Assembly: GCA_020086605.1 (NCBI GenBank)
Contig: JACBWW010000028.1
Location: forward strand, 10,007,953 to 10,071,952
Length of the DNA: 64,000 nucleotides
Direction of reading: 5' to 3'
Origin: Lanius collurio
Lineage: Eukaryota > Chordata > Aves > Passeriformes > Laniidae
Shown in pieces: positions 24,161 through 37,369 of the stretch. Each line of letters starts with the position of its first letter. The first letter of the stretch is position 1. The translations under genes were made by a program, and so were the position numbers. The notes below the pieces were generated by a model, which saw only the letters and a list, made by a program, of their open reading frames with translations, searched no databases and was not told the origin of the DNA.

Positions 24161-27100
24161 AGCTTGGTTTTGTTGGAGGTCAGAAGATTACCATAACTGC
24201 TGTAGGAATTTCTGGGATAGATACTTCCTGAGTCATGGGGAAGCAGAGTGACACAAGTCAAAGTGCTGCTTCTATGAAGTCTGCATCTTCCTTTCTCACA
24301 AACCTTACAAGAATTTAACCATCATTCATTCATAAATTAGGTTTCTGAGGTTTCACAACTCCTACCTATGAAGATACACTTTACTCTGGTCAAAAGGAGA
24401 GGATATGAAAAAATGCCTGACCTAACCAAGCAAACAAACTTACAAATAACCTTTTGCCTTTCTTAAAAATATGTGTTTGAGACAAAGAAGTTTTTAAGTC
24501 ACAGTTTTTTAGGGCTACATATGTTTTTCTTTAAAGCACCTACTTTAAAACACTGACAGATGATTTTTATTGCCAAAGGTAATTGCTTCTTTTTCTCCTC
24601 TGTAAAAACTGTTTTTTATTAAATAGACAGGAAAAAGACTTCACAGCAAACAATTTTCCCAATGCGAAATTTTTGGGTTTGTTTGTGGGTTTTTTTGGTT
24701 TGGTTTTGGCTTTTTGATACTCTTATTGCTACTTCTGGGTTTTTTCACCCCCTTCTTTTTGTTGCCACTGGCATTGGCCTGCAGAGGGAAAGAGAAATAT
24801 AGTCCAGAACTTTTAGGACTTTGTAGTTTATTTGTCCTGCTTTTATTTGCAAACAGCAGCAGATAGATTATATAGGGTAATATGCATGGGGTTTATTTTC
24901 TCAAATAGGACTTCTCCACTGACCCACCTGATAGTTTTGATTAATAGGTGAAAGAAAGATGCAAGCTGCATCTTAGTTACACTGATGGGGGAAATATTAT
25001 GCTGTGATACATTTGTTGTTAACCCTTTCCCAGACATTTAATTGAGTCCAGCTTGGGGAAAAATATTTTAAAATAATAAAATTTAATCTTGACAGTAAGG
25101 GTCTGGTCATCCTTTCTGTATTTACTTTTTCCCCAAAGAAAGTCAAAGTACAAAACCAAGTTTGGTAAGCAATTGTGCTTTCTGTCCTCTCTTGTAGATC
25201 TGTCAGTTACTCCTTGGCAAGAGCTGGTACAGCCCAGATGAAAAATGTTTGAGTTAATCGTCAATGAAGATTCCCCCATGTGAGGCCCCTTGTGTATGAC
25301 CTTCCCACTCTTCACCCACATAGTGTTACCTGCAACCACTCGGACTAGGAAAAAAGTTACTGCATCAGCCACAAAAGAAAAAGCAAAACTGGGTAATATA
25401 ACCACTCTCAAACTCCTTGTTGTAATATGCTACTGATCTGTCTTCCAAAACAAAGTTTAGCTTCTCTGATTTTTGCTGACAAGTTCATCTTCCTCCACCT
25501 GCAAACGACAAACACCCTGTCAATTACCAGCAAATGAACCTGCATAAGTTCAGTTCATCAGTGGTGTTGGCATGATGTAGACAAGCTGGGCAGTACACTG
25601 ACACCAGACTCCAATACCTACACAGCTGTGAAAAATGAATCTGCTCAGAGTTAACAAAATTTATGTTAAAGCTACAGCTTCTACTTTATTTGCTGCTGAT
25701 CATGCCCTTACTTGTGAGCAAAAAGCTGGCATTTTTATGGTTGTATTTGTATGCAAATGCCTGTGACTGAGGAAGAAAGTTATTAATCCACGTTTAGATA
25801 AAACACACCTAAGTTCCTGAAAGCATAGTAATTATAGCAATGCTAGCAAAATTATTCTTCCTTTTGGAGACTAAGTACTACTGGATTTTTACATTTAGAT
25901 GTACTCGCAAGGTAAATAATCAAATTTTCCTTTTGTAGAGTTGTTTGCCTGCTGGGAGAAATTAAGCATTTCCTTCTCTTAAACCTCTCGACATGTCACT
26001 GACAAAGTCTATCTGATGATCTCAATAAAATTAATTCACCAGGCTGCACAATCTAAGCTTTTACAGTTACAGAAAATTGATATTAGGGGTAGTGTCCTCA
26101 CTTGGATTGCATATCGTTCCCCTAGCTGCATGTTTACAACTTAAATTTATGCTTGGAATCACTCGGACTACAGCAGCTCATTAATGAAGAGGTCTGGTTT
26201 TCTGGAGCTGGCTTTTAAAATGTTTGATTTCTTTCCTCTCAGTTTCATGATGTCATCTCCTGGATGGAAGGAGATGAGATTTTAACATTTTATTTCAAGG
26301 TCAAAGCAGATTCTTGTGACACACAGCACAGTAGTGGGATCAACACATATCCTTTGCATTTCCCAGGGGAACAGAGCTGAGCTAAGAAAACTTGCTACCA
26401 AAAAAAGCCTCTCAAAGAAAGAAATCTGGGACTATGCTAGCGTTCAAGTTACTCTTCAATCCCATGTCTCCCAAAATCATAGGCAATACTTGAATTATGC
26501 ATAAACAACATAATGCACACACGAGAGATCCTGAGCGGAAGTGCCAATACACTTATAAATTGCCCAGTGAATTTCTGACAAATTTGCTTCTGAAAAGGAA
26601 TAACATGGGTTTTTGACTTGTCAACCTGCAGACGCTGAAGGTACCTATTATTGAGTGATGCAGAAAGCCTGCTGAGCAATCAGAAATTGAATTCACTTCC
26701 TTAGCCATAGTAGTTCTTTATTTGACACTTCAGTACAATTCATACACGATTTGCTCTCTTTATAAAAATGCCATCTTTTAGTATTAAAAAACAAGAACAA
26801 CAACAACAAAACCAAGAAAAGTTGACTGTAAAACTCAATAATAGAGAGAATTTTTTTTAATATCATAAATCTGGTGAAATGTTTCCATGAAAGAATATTG
26901 AACCCATAGTTAAATTATTATCCTGATGCTCAGGATACTCACGTTTGCTGGTTTCCAATAAAGTACTCTCTATCTCATATATATTTTCTTGTTTTTCTGC
27001 TAGTGAAGCAATGCTGCTTCAGTGACAATGGATGGTAGTATAAAGGTCCATGTACTCGAGATCATTAGGTGATACAAATGCAACAGCGATGTGAGTTACA

Positions 27101-27393
27101 TATCCCAGATATATGATTTTTAATTGGTCTGTATTACTGACCACTGTAGCATATGAATTTGAATAAATTATTTTATATTTTGTCTAATATTTATTAGGAG
27201 GATATCTTCACATGCAACTATACTATCTTTGGGTGTGCATGTACTAAAGTAAACATACAAAATATGACGATAACTTTGGAAGATATAATGAGTGAGCTAT
27301 GATCTTTGCAAAACCCACACTACGACTGTCTACTTTTCAAATGGTATGTATTTTTCCTGCTAATCAAGGGATTATCACACTAGAGAAAGATGG
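24161..27393. other. Unannotated AT-rich sequence
   Basis: Apart from the GTTT tract, I see nothing. A 130-codon minus-strand frame at 25019-25411 has no domain I recognise. Confidence 0.5.
24671..24716. repeat. GTTT-rich low-complexity tract
   Basis: T-rich sequence with regularly spaced G groups (GGTTTGTTTG, GGTTTTTTTGG, GGTTTTGG). Confidence 0.6.
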
Positions 27394-28080
27394 TGTGCTG
27401 GTTTGGCCAAATTTAGAAATATATCCTCTGAGAGAAGGTAGATTACAAACCACCCCTCCCTACCCCTCCCCAGGTTAGGGAAAAAAAAGAAAATTTTCCT
27501 CGAAGGAAAGTGAAAGAGATAAAAACTATTTATTTAACAAACACACAGGAAAAAGATAATAATGCTAAGCAAGAAAACCTGTCACTCTGCTAGGAGAAAA
27601 CCTGGGAAAAGTTTAGAGTCCTTCTGTAAGTAACCTCTGTCTCTCTTTGGAGCTGAGTCCTGGTGGGCCCTCCTCCAGGGCCTCCACCTCGGTAGAGAAA
27701 AGTCCCAATGTGTTCTGATGTTGAAACAGTCCAGCAGACAAAAGGGGAAAAAAACCTGAAGTCCCAAAAAACCAAATTCAACTCTCTGCCTCTCTCTGGA
27801 GAAAAGGCAGCTGAAAACTGATCAAAAGCTGGCTGGAAAGAAAGCAGCAGCTTCCTGTGCTACTCTCCCCACAGTAGCAGCAGCAGAATTCAGATAGAGA
27901 GAAAGTCTGTGTTATCTCTGTGTATGTCCTGCAACACGAAACTGTTTGAAAATACACACAGTTTTTCTCTCTCTCTCTCTCCCCTCTCAGATACAGTCTA
28001 AAGACACAAATAGGCATAAAAATTAATTTCTGTGCATAGAGCAGCGACAGGGAATACAATATCAAGTCACCCCAAGACAG
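27394..28080 (-). mobile_element. LTR-type element, probably minus orientation
   Basis: The left end is TGTGCTGGTTTGGCCAAATT, a start or end motif I associate with passerine ERVL-like LTRs. On the minus strand an AATAAA occurs near 27530 (seen as TTTATT on +), about 140 bases from the end, which suggests that the element reads right to left. The body has a polypurine stretch and a CT microsatellite near 27964-27989. The right boundary near 28080 is uncertain. There is no retroviral protein frame. Confidence 0.55.
27964..27989. repeat. CT dinucleotide microsatellite
   Basis: Eight or nine CT units run into CCCCTCTC, inside the LTR-type element at 27394. Confidence 0.75.
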
Positions 28081-28150
28081 ACAGATAGAAAGTCACACTG
28101 GAAAAAAAAAACCATAGTGAAGGGTATAGGGATGGCCAAAAATTATGGCA

Positions 28151-28790
28151 TGTTAGCCCATGTCTTAGGTTAGGATGTGAGATGTTACCAAAAGTATTTG
28201 TTCTATCACCATCTGCTAAAACCAGGTGGGGCAGTGTCCTTTGTCTCTTCTGTGACGCATCACTGATAACTCCCTCTAGGGGATATCTTCTGTTAATGGG
28301 CCATGTGGGTTAGTGAAGTATAAATAACTCACCAGACTCAGGGTACACGGAAAACTACCTCTTTCCATTTGCCAGTGCTGCTGTATGCTAATTTGGTCTG
28401 TTTGGTTGGCCTGGTCCCCCACTCTGCCCTTTCCTTTTCCCGACTGGTTCCTGGCCCCTTGCTCCACCCCTCCCTTCTCCCCACAGGTGATTACATCGCC
28501 CCCCTTTCTCTCTGCCCCTGTGCCCTCAGGTCACTGGCTCTGTAACTCTATATAACCCCGCCACTGAGTGAGGCCACTTCCTCTTTGTCCCTGGACCTCC
28601 TTCGAAGATGAATTAAAGCCTTTCGGAAGAACGTGCAAGGAGCCCTCCTGACTCTTTGCCTCTGGTAATGCTGAGCTAATTGTCTTGTGTCTGTGTGGGA
28701 AAGTCTGTGCCAAGCCATGTGGGTGAAAGGAGTAAAGCTTGCTGGAATGCTACACTGCACCCACCAAAATGATTTCTTGCCTGGGACGTT
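28151..28790 (+). mobile_element. Solo-LTR-like element with TATA box and ATTAAA signal
   Basis: The sequence begins near TGTTAGCCCATGTCTTAGG. It has a U3-like part rich in C and T, a TATATAA box at 28551-28557, an ATTAAA signal at 28613-28618 and a U5-like part (TTCGGAAGAACGTGCAAGG...). The order U3-TATA-poly-A signal fits an LTR read on +. Ends are approximate, and I could not find a convincing target-site duplication. Confidence 0.6.
28551..28557 (+). promoter_or_regulatory. TATA box of the LTR at 28151
   Basis: TATATAA follows a pyrimidine-rich, GC-rich stretch and precedes CCCCGCC; the ATTAAA signal follows about 60 bases later. This is the normal spacing of an LTR promoter. Confidence 0.5.
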
Positions 28791-29055
28791 TTAGGGAAGC
28801 ACAGCTGAAACCTTCACGAACATACATACAGTTTGTTACTGCATCACTCATAAATTACATCATCCCATTGTGAGATGCTCCGCCCAGGGGGAGGAAGCAA
28901 GCATTCCTACCTGGATATAATCTGAGGTTTGGAACACCACAGGTAGTCCTTTCCTACTGGATTCCCAGAGGACAAGAACTACTTAACCATCACTGGACCT
29001 TCAGAGGAAGACCAGAGACTTCTACAGGGTCACTGCTTCAAAAGAAATGTATTTA
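28791..29055 (+). mobile_element. Third LTR fragment of a different avian ERV family
   Basis: The blocks TGTGAGATGCTCCGCCCAGG, GCATTCCTACCTGGATATAA, ATTCCCAGAGGACAAGA and CTGGACCTTCAGAGGAAGA belong, as I recall, to another passerine LTR, of which only the middle part is present. Boundaries with the neighbouring LTR are approximate. Confidence 0.5.
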
Positions 29056-32000
29056 CTATACCATATTTTTTGGATTCGAGGGCTTCATAATGAACACTTC
29101 ACTCCGTAAAATTATGATAATTATGTGGCTAGAAATATTTTTTCTACAAGCTCAAAATATCTCAGAAGTAAATTTAACTAGACCAACTGTAAAACTGCAA
29201 AATATCTTTTTCCCTTCTCACTGTGCTTTTGCAGGGCAAGTTCGTGTTAGCAGACTCATTTCCACATACAGTTGTATGATTTTCTGGATTACAACAGAAA
29301 CTGCCCACTTGTGCAGCTCCTTCCATCATGTCTCAGGCACAGATACTTGGTCTTTGAACTTCAGCAGCCATCCCTCATCTTCTCTGTCTATGTCTTATTC
29401 CTCCCTCCCTCCCTCCAATTTTTATCTCTGAGAAGGCTTAATGGAAGGACTATTCAGTCTCACAAAATGCAGTCAATCTGCACTCTTCCTGAAGTGAAAA
29501 AACAGAAAGAAAATAGAAAAGAAAATGTAGACAAGTTGCTGTTTGTCACAGGCTGCTAGCTACATACAAAACTGGTCTTGGGATCTCATTTCCCTCAAAG
29601 CTGACTTTCCATGTCAGGCATCAAGAAGAGCACAGACCACTTGTAGAGAGGTTCTTAAGGCAGTAAATAGGAACCAAAATAATGAACTGAATTTCTTACA
29701 CTTTTTTAAGAGAAGTGAGAAGGAAAGGGGGCAGAAAATATGTCTTCAATAAATGAACTTACATTTGTGTGCAGAAAACACATTACTTACTGTATTTCAG
29801 CAAAAGTACATGTGTTGAATTCCTCAAGAATTTGAGATTGCTAATTAGCACCTTCTGGAGTTCATTTGGTCCAGTATTTTACTGTTGCTACTTTCCCAAA
29901 GAAAGCTGAATAAAATAAATAAACACAAACATTCTGATTCTTCCTAATGAAGAAATTAAACAGGATACTGCACACAAATATGAATAAAACTTGTCATGGA
30001 GATATTGAGAAAAACAGAATTGCATAATTTATGTAGTTTTTAAGTGCTGTGTGTTATAATGATAAAACAAATGTATTAGTCCAAATAGTGAAATAGCAAA
30101 AGCAATTAACACTGAAAACATGGGTGCTAATCTTTGTGATTTTCCAGCTGAAACACACAGGACAAAAAAAGGATCCTACCCCAAAATTAATGAAAAACTT
30201 GTTTATAAATAATTTTGTGAATAAAATTTCACCTCTGTTTGAATCCAAACTTCTCAGTTTTAGATTATTAACATGAGATTGACACAAAGAGCAAGTAAAT
30301 TTACATCATCACTTTTTAAGATATAGCAAACCAAATCGCTACCAGAATAAACTTTTAGAGGCCAACAGTAATTGACTAACACAGCATAGGTCTCTCTCAT
30401 AGCGGTCTGAGCACCAGCTCTTCTCTCATCTCTCACACCTATGTTTATTTAGCACAGGAATTTCCAAAATGCCTTAGACTTTGGCTCATTGCTTACACTT
30501 CTGAGTCTTAATTCCTTTTTGTCTGGATACCAGCTTCTTTCTCAGTTTGCTGAATATTTGCCTCATTCCTCAGTCCAGTTCCAGCCCACTACTGTGGGCT
30601 CTGAAGCTATACATCTACTACCTGGCTTCTGATCAAACCTTTATCTTTCTTTGTAGAAGAACAACTTGATTTAAATGCATTTGTCCAAACAAGGTCCTGA
30701 AAGTGACAAGGAACCACAAAAATCAAAGCTAGAAGGTTAAAATTATCATTTTCCTTGAGAAAGAGAAGGTGATAAGTGTGATGAAAAAATTCAGTTGGTT
30801 TGTAAATCATATGTGTAGGTAGAGAGGATGTTTAGCAGGATCTTATTCACCTACATTCCACGTGCCTTTTGTACTGGTTCCTGTGATATTTCAGATACAC
30901 TTCCAAGCTGTAGAGGACACAGGCTGAGAGACACTGCCCTCCTGGTGAGCCAAGGAGAGCCAAGGACAGCAGGTACCTCTTGACTCCAGTACTGAAGGTC
31001 CAAGGAATGCCAGGGCACTTGATGATAATCCAGACAAATTGTGGTTACAAGCTGTTTTCAGTCCACTTGTCCTCGCTCAAGGATGTGTACATGACTTGCC
31101 CTGGTGACTGACACAGATCCCCCACACAATGTGTACAACTAAGAACAAGGCAGAGAAGATGTGGTACCTTTAGGCTGATATGCCACATTGTAGATGGATG
31201 TGTGGTGTAACTACCCAGGCTCTTGAAATAAATCCATGGGATTAAGAAAGGAACAGATATGATGTGACAGCATTTCTCTCAAGAGAGTTTATAAAAAGGC
31301 CGAGGCTTTGCCACGTGAGTACGCACTGGTGGTTGCTGGAGGCTTCAGGAATTATGAGCAAACTGAAGTTTTATCAGGTTATGTTAGCAAGTTGCATTCA
31401 ACATATGATCAAAGAAAAAGCAAAGATCTTCTTAAAACTGGGCCAACAACCTGGAACAACTTGTAATCTTTTACCCTACAGTGAAGGTCAGTAGAGTTAC
31501 ATTTTAGGGCATGGATGCTATTTCTCCTTCTAAATAGTCTCAAAACTAAAGTTAAAAAGGAAGAGCTGAATTTCAAGGAAAAATTCTTCACATCAAGCAT
31601 TTTCTGGCACTCAGTCTAAACAGGTTTTTTGTAACAAGTAGCACTCAGTCTTCCAATTTTGTAAAAATCTTGCCTTTTTTAAAATATGTGCAGCCAGTGA
31701 ACATTATTTATTATAGATAAAGACTTTGGAAATTAACAAAGTGGGCAGCAGAACAATACTTAAATTTTTTTTCTTTTTTAGCTACTAAGCAAACAACTTG
31801 TTGCTTTCGCTTCAACTTCAGTAAAATTAAAAACAAAAACCAAACACCATTGCCTTCTTTTATTAGATAGTAAGATACTACCATAGTTTGCTGCTTAAAA
31901 TTTTGTTTACTTGTGGCCTAGTGGGCTCTGTACAGGAGGCTAATAATTGCTGTTTATTGCACTTTTTAAGAAGATGAATATTGGTGTATTTGAGATACTT

Positions 32001-32617
32001 GGTGTCCATTGTGCTGTTGAAAGAAAGCAAAGTATTCAAGAGGTACAAGCAGAGAGATTATTGCCAAGAAATAGCCTAAGAAATGTCCTCAAATGTATTA
32101 CTTTGCTTTGTTCAAACATACCATCTTGATAGCAAATGGATATTATTTCCATCCCAAGCCTAAGCTCTTATCAGGATCTATTTTTCCCTTCTAATCAATC
32201 TTCTGGGCCATCTGAAGCCATGGTGTGAGATGCTGAGCAGGCTCTGCTCTGCCTAGAAGTGGAATCCATGCCGTATGCTGTGAAGATAAACATCAGTGCA
32301 CAGCATCTCCCCAGGAAGTTTCTGCTCAGCCATCGTGGAAAAACTGAGCACTTGCATTGGGCAGCAGACAAATGCAGCACTTCAATTGCTTAGACTTTAT
32401 GTTTTACTTCCCTGTTTCAATTTCTAACTTGGAGGGGAGTGAGCAAAATGATGACTGCCAATTTGTAAACTTAATTTCTGATTTTAATTGCTTAGGTTTT
32501 TTTGTGAACAGCTATTTCATTGGATAAAGAGGGAATTAACACAGTATCTTTGTATTATTTTGCATAATATTGCACATCAAAATCTGAGATGCTTCAGTAT
32601 AAGATGCCTCTGTACAC
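29056..32617. other. Unannotated AT-rich sequence
   Basis: Holds a CCTT/CCTC run near 29400 and a short GAGCCAAGGA duplication near 30947-30966. No gene seen. Confidence 0.5.
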
Positions 32618-34235
32618 TGTTGTGGTTTGGAATAGTTTGAGGTTTTGGTTAAAAGAGAGCTCTACCAGCCACAGAAGGTGATTCTCTTGCAAAGAGGTGC
32701 TTACAGCTTCCTCTGGAACCGACAGAATTCAAGTTTGGCTAGTTTGAATACCGGCAACTTTTTAAGCCACTTAAGAAGCTTAATATGCCTCTGTGATCCA
32801 CGCTTAAGAACGAGCAAACCCCAGGAAAGCTCTCTTGGCTTCCGCCTTCTGGACAGGTAAGTGGAGGGGCCTGTGTGGCCCAGCAGGGCCGGGCCATGCC
32901 CTGCTTGGGCAGCGCGGCCGGGACACAACCACCCTGGAGCCGCACAGCCCTGCTCCTGCGGGAAGCACTGCGGCGTGGCTGCCAGGCTGGCCCTCACCCA
33001 GCGCGGCCAAAACTCGTCTGAGGCCACTGCCCAGCAAAGACCATGTGACCAACAGTGATAAGCAATTTCCAGCTGCAGGGCCTGGGTGAGATTAATCCTT
33101 TTAGTGTTGCAAGATTTCTCCAGAACAGATGAGGCCTGCAGACATCAATCCTCTCCCAGGTCAGAGGAAAGAAATGGAAGGGTGAGGGCACGTGAAGAAA
33201 ACACCATAAAGACACCAACGTCAGAGAGGAAGGAAGAGCTGAAATCCTGAGAGAGGAGAAAGAGGAGATGCTTCAAACTTAGAAGCTGAAATTCTGTTGT
33301 AAAGCTCTGGTGATGGACTATGAGACATCACAGTACTCGTTGTAATTTCATGAAAGCATGGGGGATGGAGCATTCAAACTGCAATTGTGAGCAAAAATAC
33401 CTGTGCTAAGATAAGCAATGTTGAAGTAGCTGTGATTTGATGAGAAGCTTGAGCTCTGCTGTGCATGATATGTTGGAGCTCCAGTACGAGCTGAAGTCCA
33501 AAAGCAATGAAGTGGTACGCCACCATTGACATTACTAATGCATTTTCCACCATTTATTTGGCACCAGAGTGCAGGCCTCAGTTTGCCTTCACCTGGAGGG
33601 ATGTGCAATACACCTGGAACCAATGGCCTCAGGGGTAGAAGTGCAGTCCCACCGTCTGCCGTGGACCAATCCACTCCTCAGGAAGAAGATGACCTCTGTT
33701 CTAGAGATGAAGATGCTCCCAGAGAGAGGTGAAGAGAACCTTTGCTTCTGACCAGCTCATCCTTAAACTGATACCCCATTAGCTCAAAATTGAAACCCTT
33801 GAAAACAGTTGTGGGAAAAGCTGTAAGTCAGGGGAAGGGACTTTCACATGCAAGCAGAGAACCAACTCAGGTGGCTGTTTCACTGTGACATTGAAGCCAT
33901 GAGAGAACTGTTTCTTGTGGAGATGTCTTCATAGCATGAGCAAGAGAGACTCCTCTCCCTATCTGAACTGAAAAAGATTACTACAGAGGTAATGACTGAA
34001 ATTCTCAAGGGTTGTCTTTTTCATGTTGTCAGTGGGAGAAGGGAGAAAGGTGTGGGGAAGAGAAGTATTCTGGAGGTTTAGTATGACTTCTTTCTCCTTT
34101 CTTTTAGGTCTATTAATAAACTTCTTTATATTCTCTTAAGTTTTGTGCCTGCTTTACTTTCTCCTAATTGTAATTCTTATCTCACAGAAGGAAAATAAGT
34201 AAGTAATGGATATTTTGAACCAAACTACTACAACA
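32618..34235 (+). mobile_element. Long (1.6 kb) LTR of an ERVL-like element
   Basis: The ends are TGTTGTGGTTTGG and CCAAACTACTACAACA, imperfect inverted repeats beginning TG and ending CA as in LTRs. AATAAA at 34115-34120 lies about 115 bases before the 3' end, which sets the + orientation. A GC- and CpG-rich core lies at about 32860-33030. No open frame has a retroviral domain, so this is a solo LTR. A target-site duplication is not clear (TACAC before, CACAA after). Confidence 0.65.
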
Positions 34236-34817
34236 CACAAACATGAGCAATGTAAGAAACAAAGTCTGCATGACATATCTACTTCAATTCTTCCTTGAAG
34301 CTGAGAAGAAAACACAACTCATCTGCATGTCACATACTTACTTTGCAGAATATTTAGTAGTGTCTCTTCTCAATGAATAGTGCTAATACAATTCTGCTGT
34401 TGCCATAGTTTTGAATCAAAGTGTATCTCTCTGGAAACTCCTAAAAGAGGCATACTAATGTTTGATATTCATAATGAGAACTACTAATCACAAAGTACAG
34501 GAAAGGATTGAACCAGAAAAGGTGGTTTGTTGAGATTTAAAAGCTTCAAATACCTGTATTTTAGCAGAATAGGAAAATGCAACAGAGGCATAATTAGAAA
34601 GAATCGAATGCAGGTCCCACTAAATGGAAGCGAAAAAAAAAATCTGACCAAGGATGACAGAAGAGAAGAAATCCCATCAGTTCTTTACTGTTCAGAGGCT
34701 AGCAAAGACAAAATAATTCAAAAGGAGTGGGAACAAAACAATCTGTGGCTGGCTTGTCTTGATATGATATCTGTGACTACAAACATGTCTGTGACAAAAA
34801 AGGTAAGACAAGATCCT

Positions 34818-34930
34818 AAAATCATAGGATAATCTGATTTGGAGAGGAGCTTTTAAAGGCTATCTAGTCCAACCTTCCAGACTGCGAGGTCATCTAGTCA
34901 AACCCAAGGATCAGGTTGCTTATTCGGGCT
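34818..34930 (-). mobile_element. CR1 LINE 3' tail, antisense
   Basis: AAAATCATAGGATAATCTG is followed by a GGAGAGGAGCTTTTAAAGGC block and ATCTAGTCCAACCTTCC. This is the reverse complement of the CR1 3' terminus. Only about 110 bases remain. Confidence 0.75.
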
Positions 34931-36332
34931 TTCTTTACTAGGGCATTTCTTCATGGATATAGCACCATTCCAGGTAAAAACAGGGCTTTTAATGTTTGGC
35001 AGCTAAAAGGCCAGACTTTGAGCATATTGTATCAGACCTATTTAAGGAATGCCAGGTACAGTAAACTATAAGGACACTCAAAATGTGATCTTTCTCTTAT
35101 GCTGAAGCCCTGACATTTAATATTTTTCTTTCCTCCCAAATAAGCATATATAGACAAAATGTTGACATTTCTGTGAAAGGCTTTATGAAACATCTCCTTT
35201 AGAAATTACTGCAGTGACTGAATCAAAGGACTCAAATCCCACGAAACCTTGCAAGACTTAAAAGTTTTAACTGTATTTTTTTTGGACAGAAATTAATTGC
35301 AGTAGTTTGGCAACATCTTACTAAAATCAATGCATTTCTGTTAAAAATTTGAGAGTCAGCATTCTTGATATAGAAATAATATTATATGCTCTTTAATCAG
35401 AGTATCTTGAATTTTGAAAATTTTTGACATTAATTCATTCAGTTTAATAGCTGAAACTTAACTGAACAGAAAGAAATATATATTCTACCTCAGTGCCTGC
35501 AGTTATCTTTAAAATTGCATATACTGCCAGGTCCTTGGGCTTAGTCCCTTTATACAGTTGTTTAGATTACTCAGGACAAAGCTGTCTTCTGTGTCGTTTC
35601 TCAGTAAGCAGCAGCTGTGTCCTTAGTTTAAAGTTTCTAGGGCACAATCAGGTTTTTTTAGCTCTTTTAGTGTCAAAATACTAAAATAAATTAAACAAAA
35701 AAAATACCAACGAAAAGCCCCTCAAATCCAAGAAAAAACATCTTTTAAGGTTATCTGTTCTACAGAGCACAGCACAAGCTAGCAGTCTATGACACATACT
35801 AGTGAAAGAATTGTAAAAATACTGATGGTCAGCGAGCTGGTTGAGTTTGGAGGCAGAGAGTCAGCTTTTGCCAGGGGTTGGTGTGTGGAAAAGCCACTGT
35901 GGATAACTGCTTATGAATTGCTGCTTAAGGTCCTTTCCAGGTCTTTTTTCCTTGCTCTGTTTGCGCACCATTGTACACATAGTTAGAGCCAATGTGCTTA
36001 TTTCTTAAAACAAACTTATATATTGCAAAGTGGAGGTTGAACAAAAATTTTATATTTTATGACTACAGACTTACAGATGACAATTCTGAAACAAGGAAAG
36101 TGAGATCTGCCTATGTCCATAAAAGTGGGAATTGGTCGAGTCTCAAAGAAAAACCAGTGTACCTTAATTGCTTCACCCATTCTTTGGCCTGGCTTGGGTT
36201 TCCTACAGTGCCTTGCACAGGAGGCCCGGCCCATGCAGGCAGCAGCAGGCAGGGAGGAGGGTAAATGCCCTGCAGGACTCGCTATGTCAGATTCTTCCTT
36301 AGGCCAAATCTTCCTCTGTCTCTCTCTGAGTC
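34931..36332. other. Unannotated sequence between a CR1 tail and an LTR
   Basis: I see no gene or repeat here. Confidence 0.5.
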
Positions 36333-37369
36333 TGTACCGGGTTTGTGTGCCCAGGTTTTGGTAGCAGGGGGACTACAGGTGTGACTTCTGTGAGAAGCTA
36401 CTGGAAGCTTCTTCCATGTCTGACAGAGACAGTGCCAGCCAGCTCCAAGACAGACTCACCGCTGGCCAAGGATAAGCCTATCATAAATGTTGGTAACGCC
36501 TCTGTGGTAACATATTTAAAAAGCTATTGCAGTGAAGTAATTGTGCCCAGAGAACAGAGAAGTGAGAACATGTGAGAGGAACAGCTCTGCAAACAGCCAG
36601 GTCAGCAGACAAGGAGAGGAAGGAGGTGGTCCAAGTGCCAGAGCTGAGGTTAACCTGCAGCCCATGTTGCAGACCATGATGAGGCAGGATGTGCTCCTGC
36701 AGCCCATGGAGGTCAACAGGATTGCAGAGATACACTCACAGTCCATGGAGGAGACCCACACCAGAGCAGATGGATGCCTGAGGGGAGGCTGTGAACCTGG
36801 GGGAAGCCCATGCTGGAGCAGGGTCCTTACAGGGACCTGCAGTCTCAGGGAGAGAGGAGTCCATGCTGTTGGAGGAGGTTTCCCAGTGGAACTTGTGACC
36901 CTGTGAAGGAACCATGCTGGAGCAGCTTATCCCTGAAGGAATACACCCCATGGAAGAGTGACCCATGTTGCAGTAGTTCATGGAGGACTGTTGCTTATGA
37001 GATGGACTCAGGTTGGAGAAAGTAATGAAGAACTGTCTCCTGTGAGAGCTACCCCACACTGGAGCAGGGGAAGGTCTCCTCTGCCTGAGCAGGAGTAGAA
37101 ACTTTCATTATGAACTGACCAAAATCCTGCTTCCCCATCTCCCTGAACTGTTGGTGGGAGGAGGTAGACTAGGAGGAGGGAGAGGTGGGGGAAAGTGTTT
37201 TTTAAGATTTTTTTACTTCTCATGCCCATGATGGTATTTGGTGACTGATCAGTCCTTATGTCAACTCACAAACCTTTGTTATATTTCCTCTCCCTGGCTG
37301 AACAGAGAAGGGGAGTGATAGAGCAGTTTTGGTGGGTGTCTGGCATCCAGCCACAGTCAACCCACTACC
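36333..37369 (+). mobile_element. 1-kb LTR-type repeat of a passerine ERV family
   Basis: It begins near TGTACCGGGTTTGTGTGCCC and ends ...CCACAGTCAACCCACTAC. The body is made of diverged blocks repeating the theme CATGCTGGAGCAG, CATGTTGCAG and CATGGAGGA (about 36655-37080), typical of this LTR in my recollection. The usual poly-A signal before the polypyrimidine 3' part is not intact. The frames it contains on both strands are not genes. Confidence 0.6.

Noticed and set aside
25019..25411. 130-codon minus-strand frame
   Set aside because: No homology recognised, ends in Lys/Phe/Tyr-rich AT sequence, no splice context.
33348..33674. 108-codon minus-strand frame
   Set aside because: Lies entirely inside the long LTR, with no retroviral or cellular domain.
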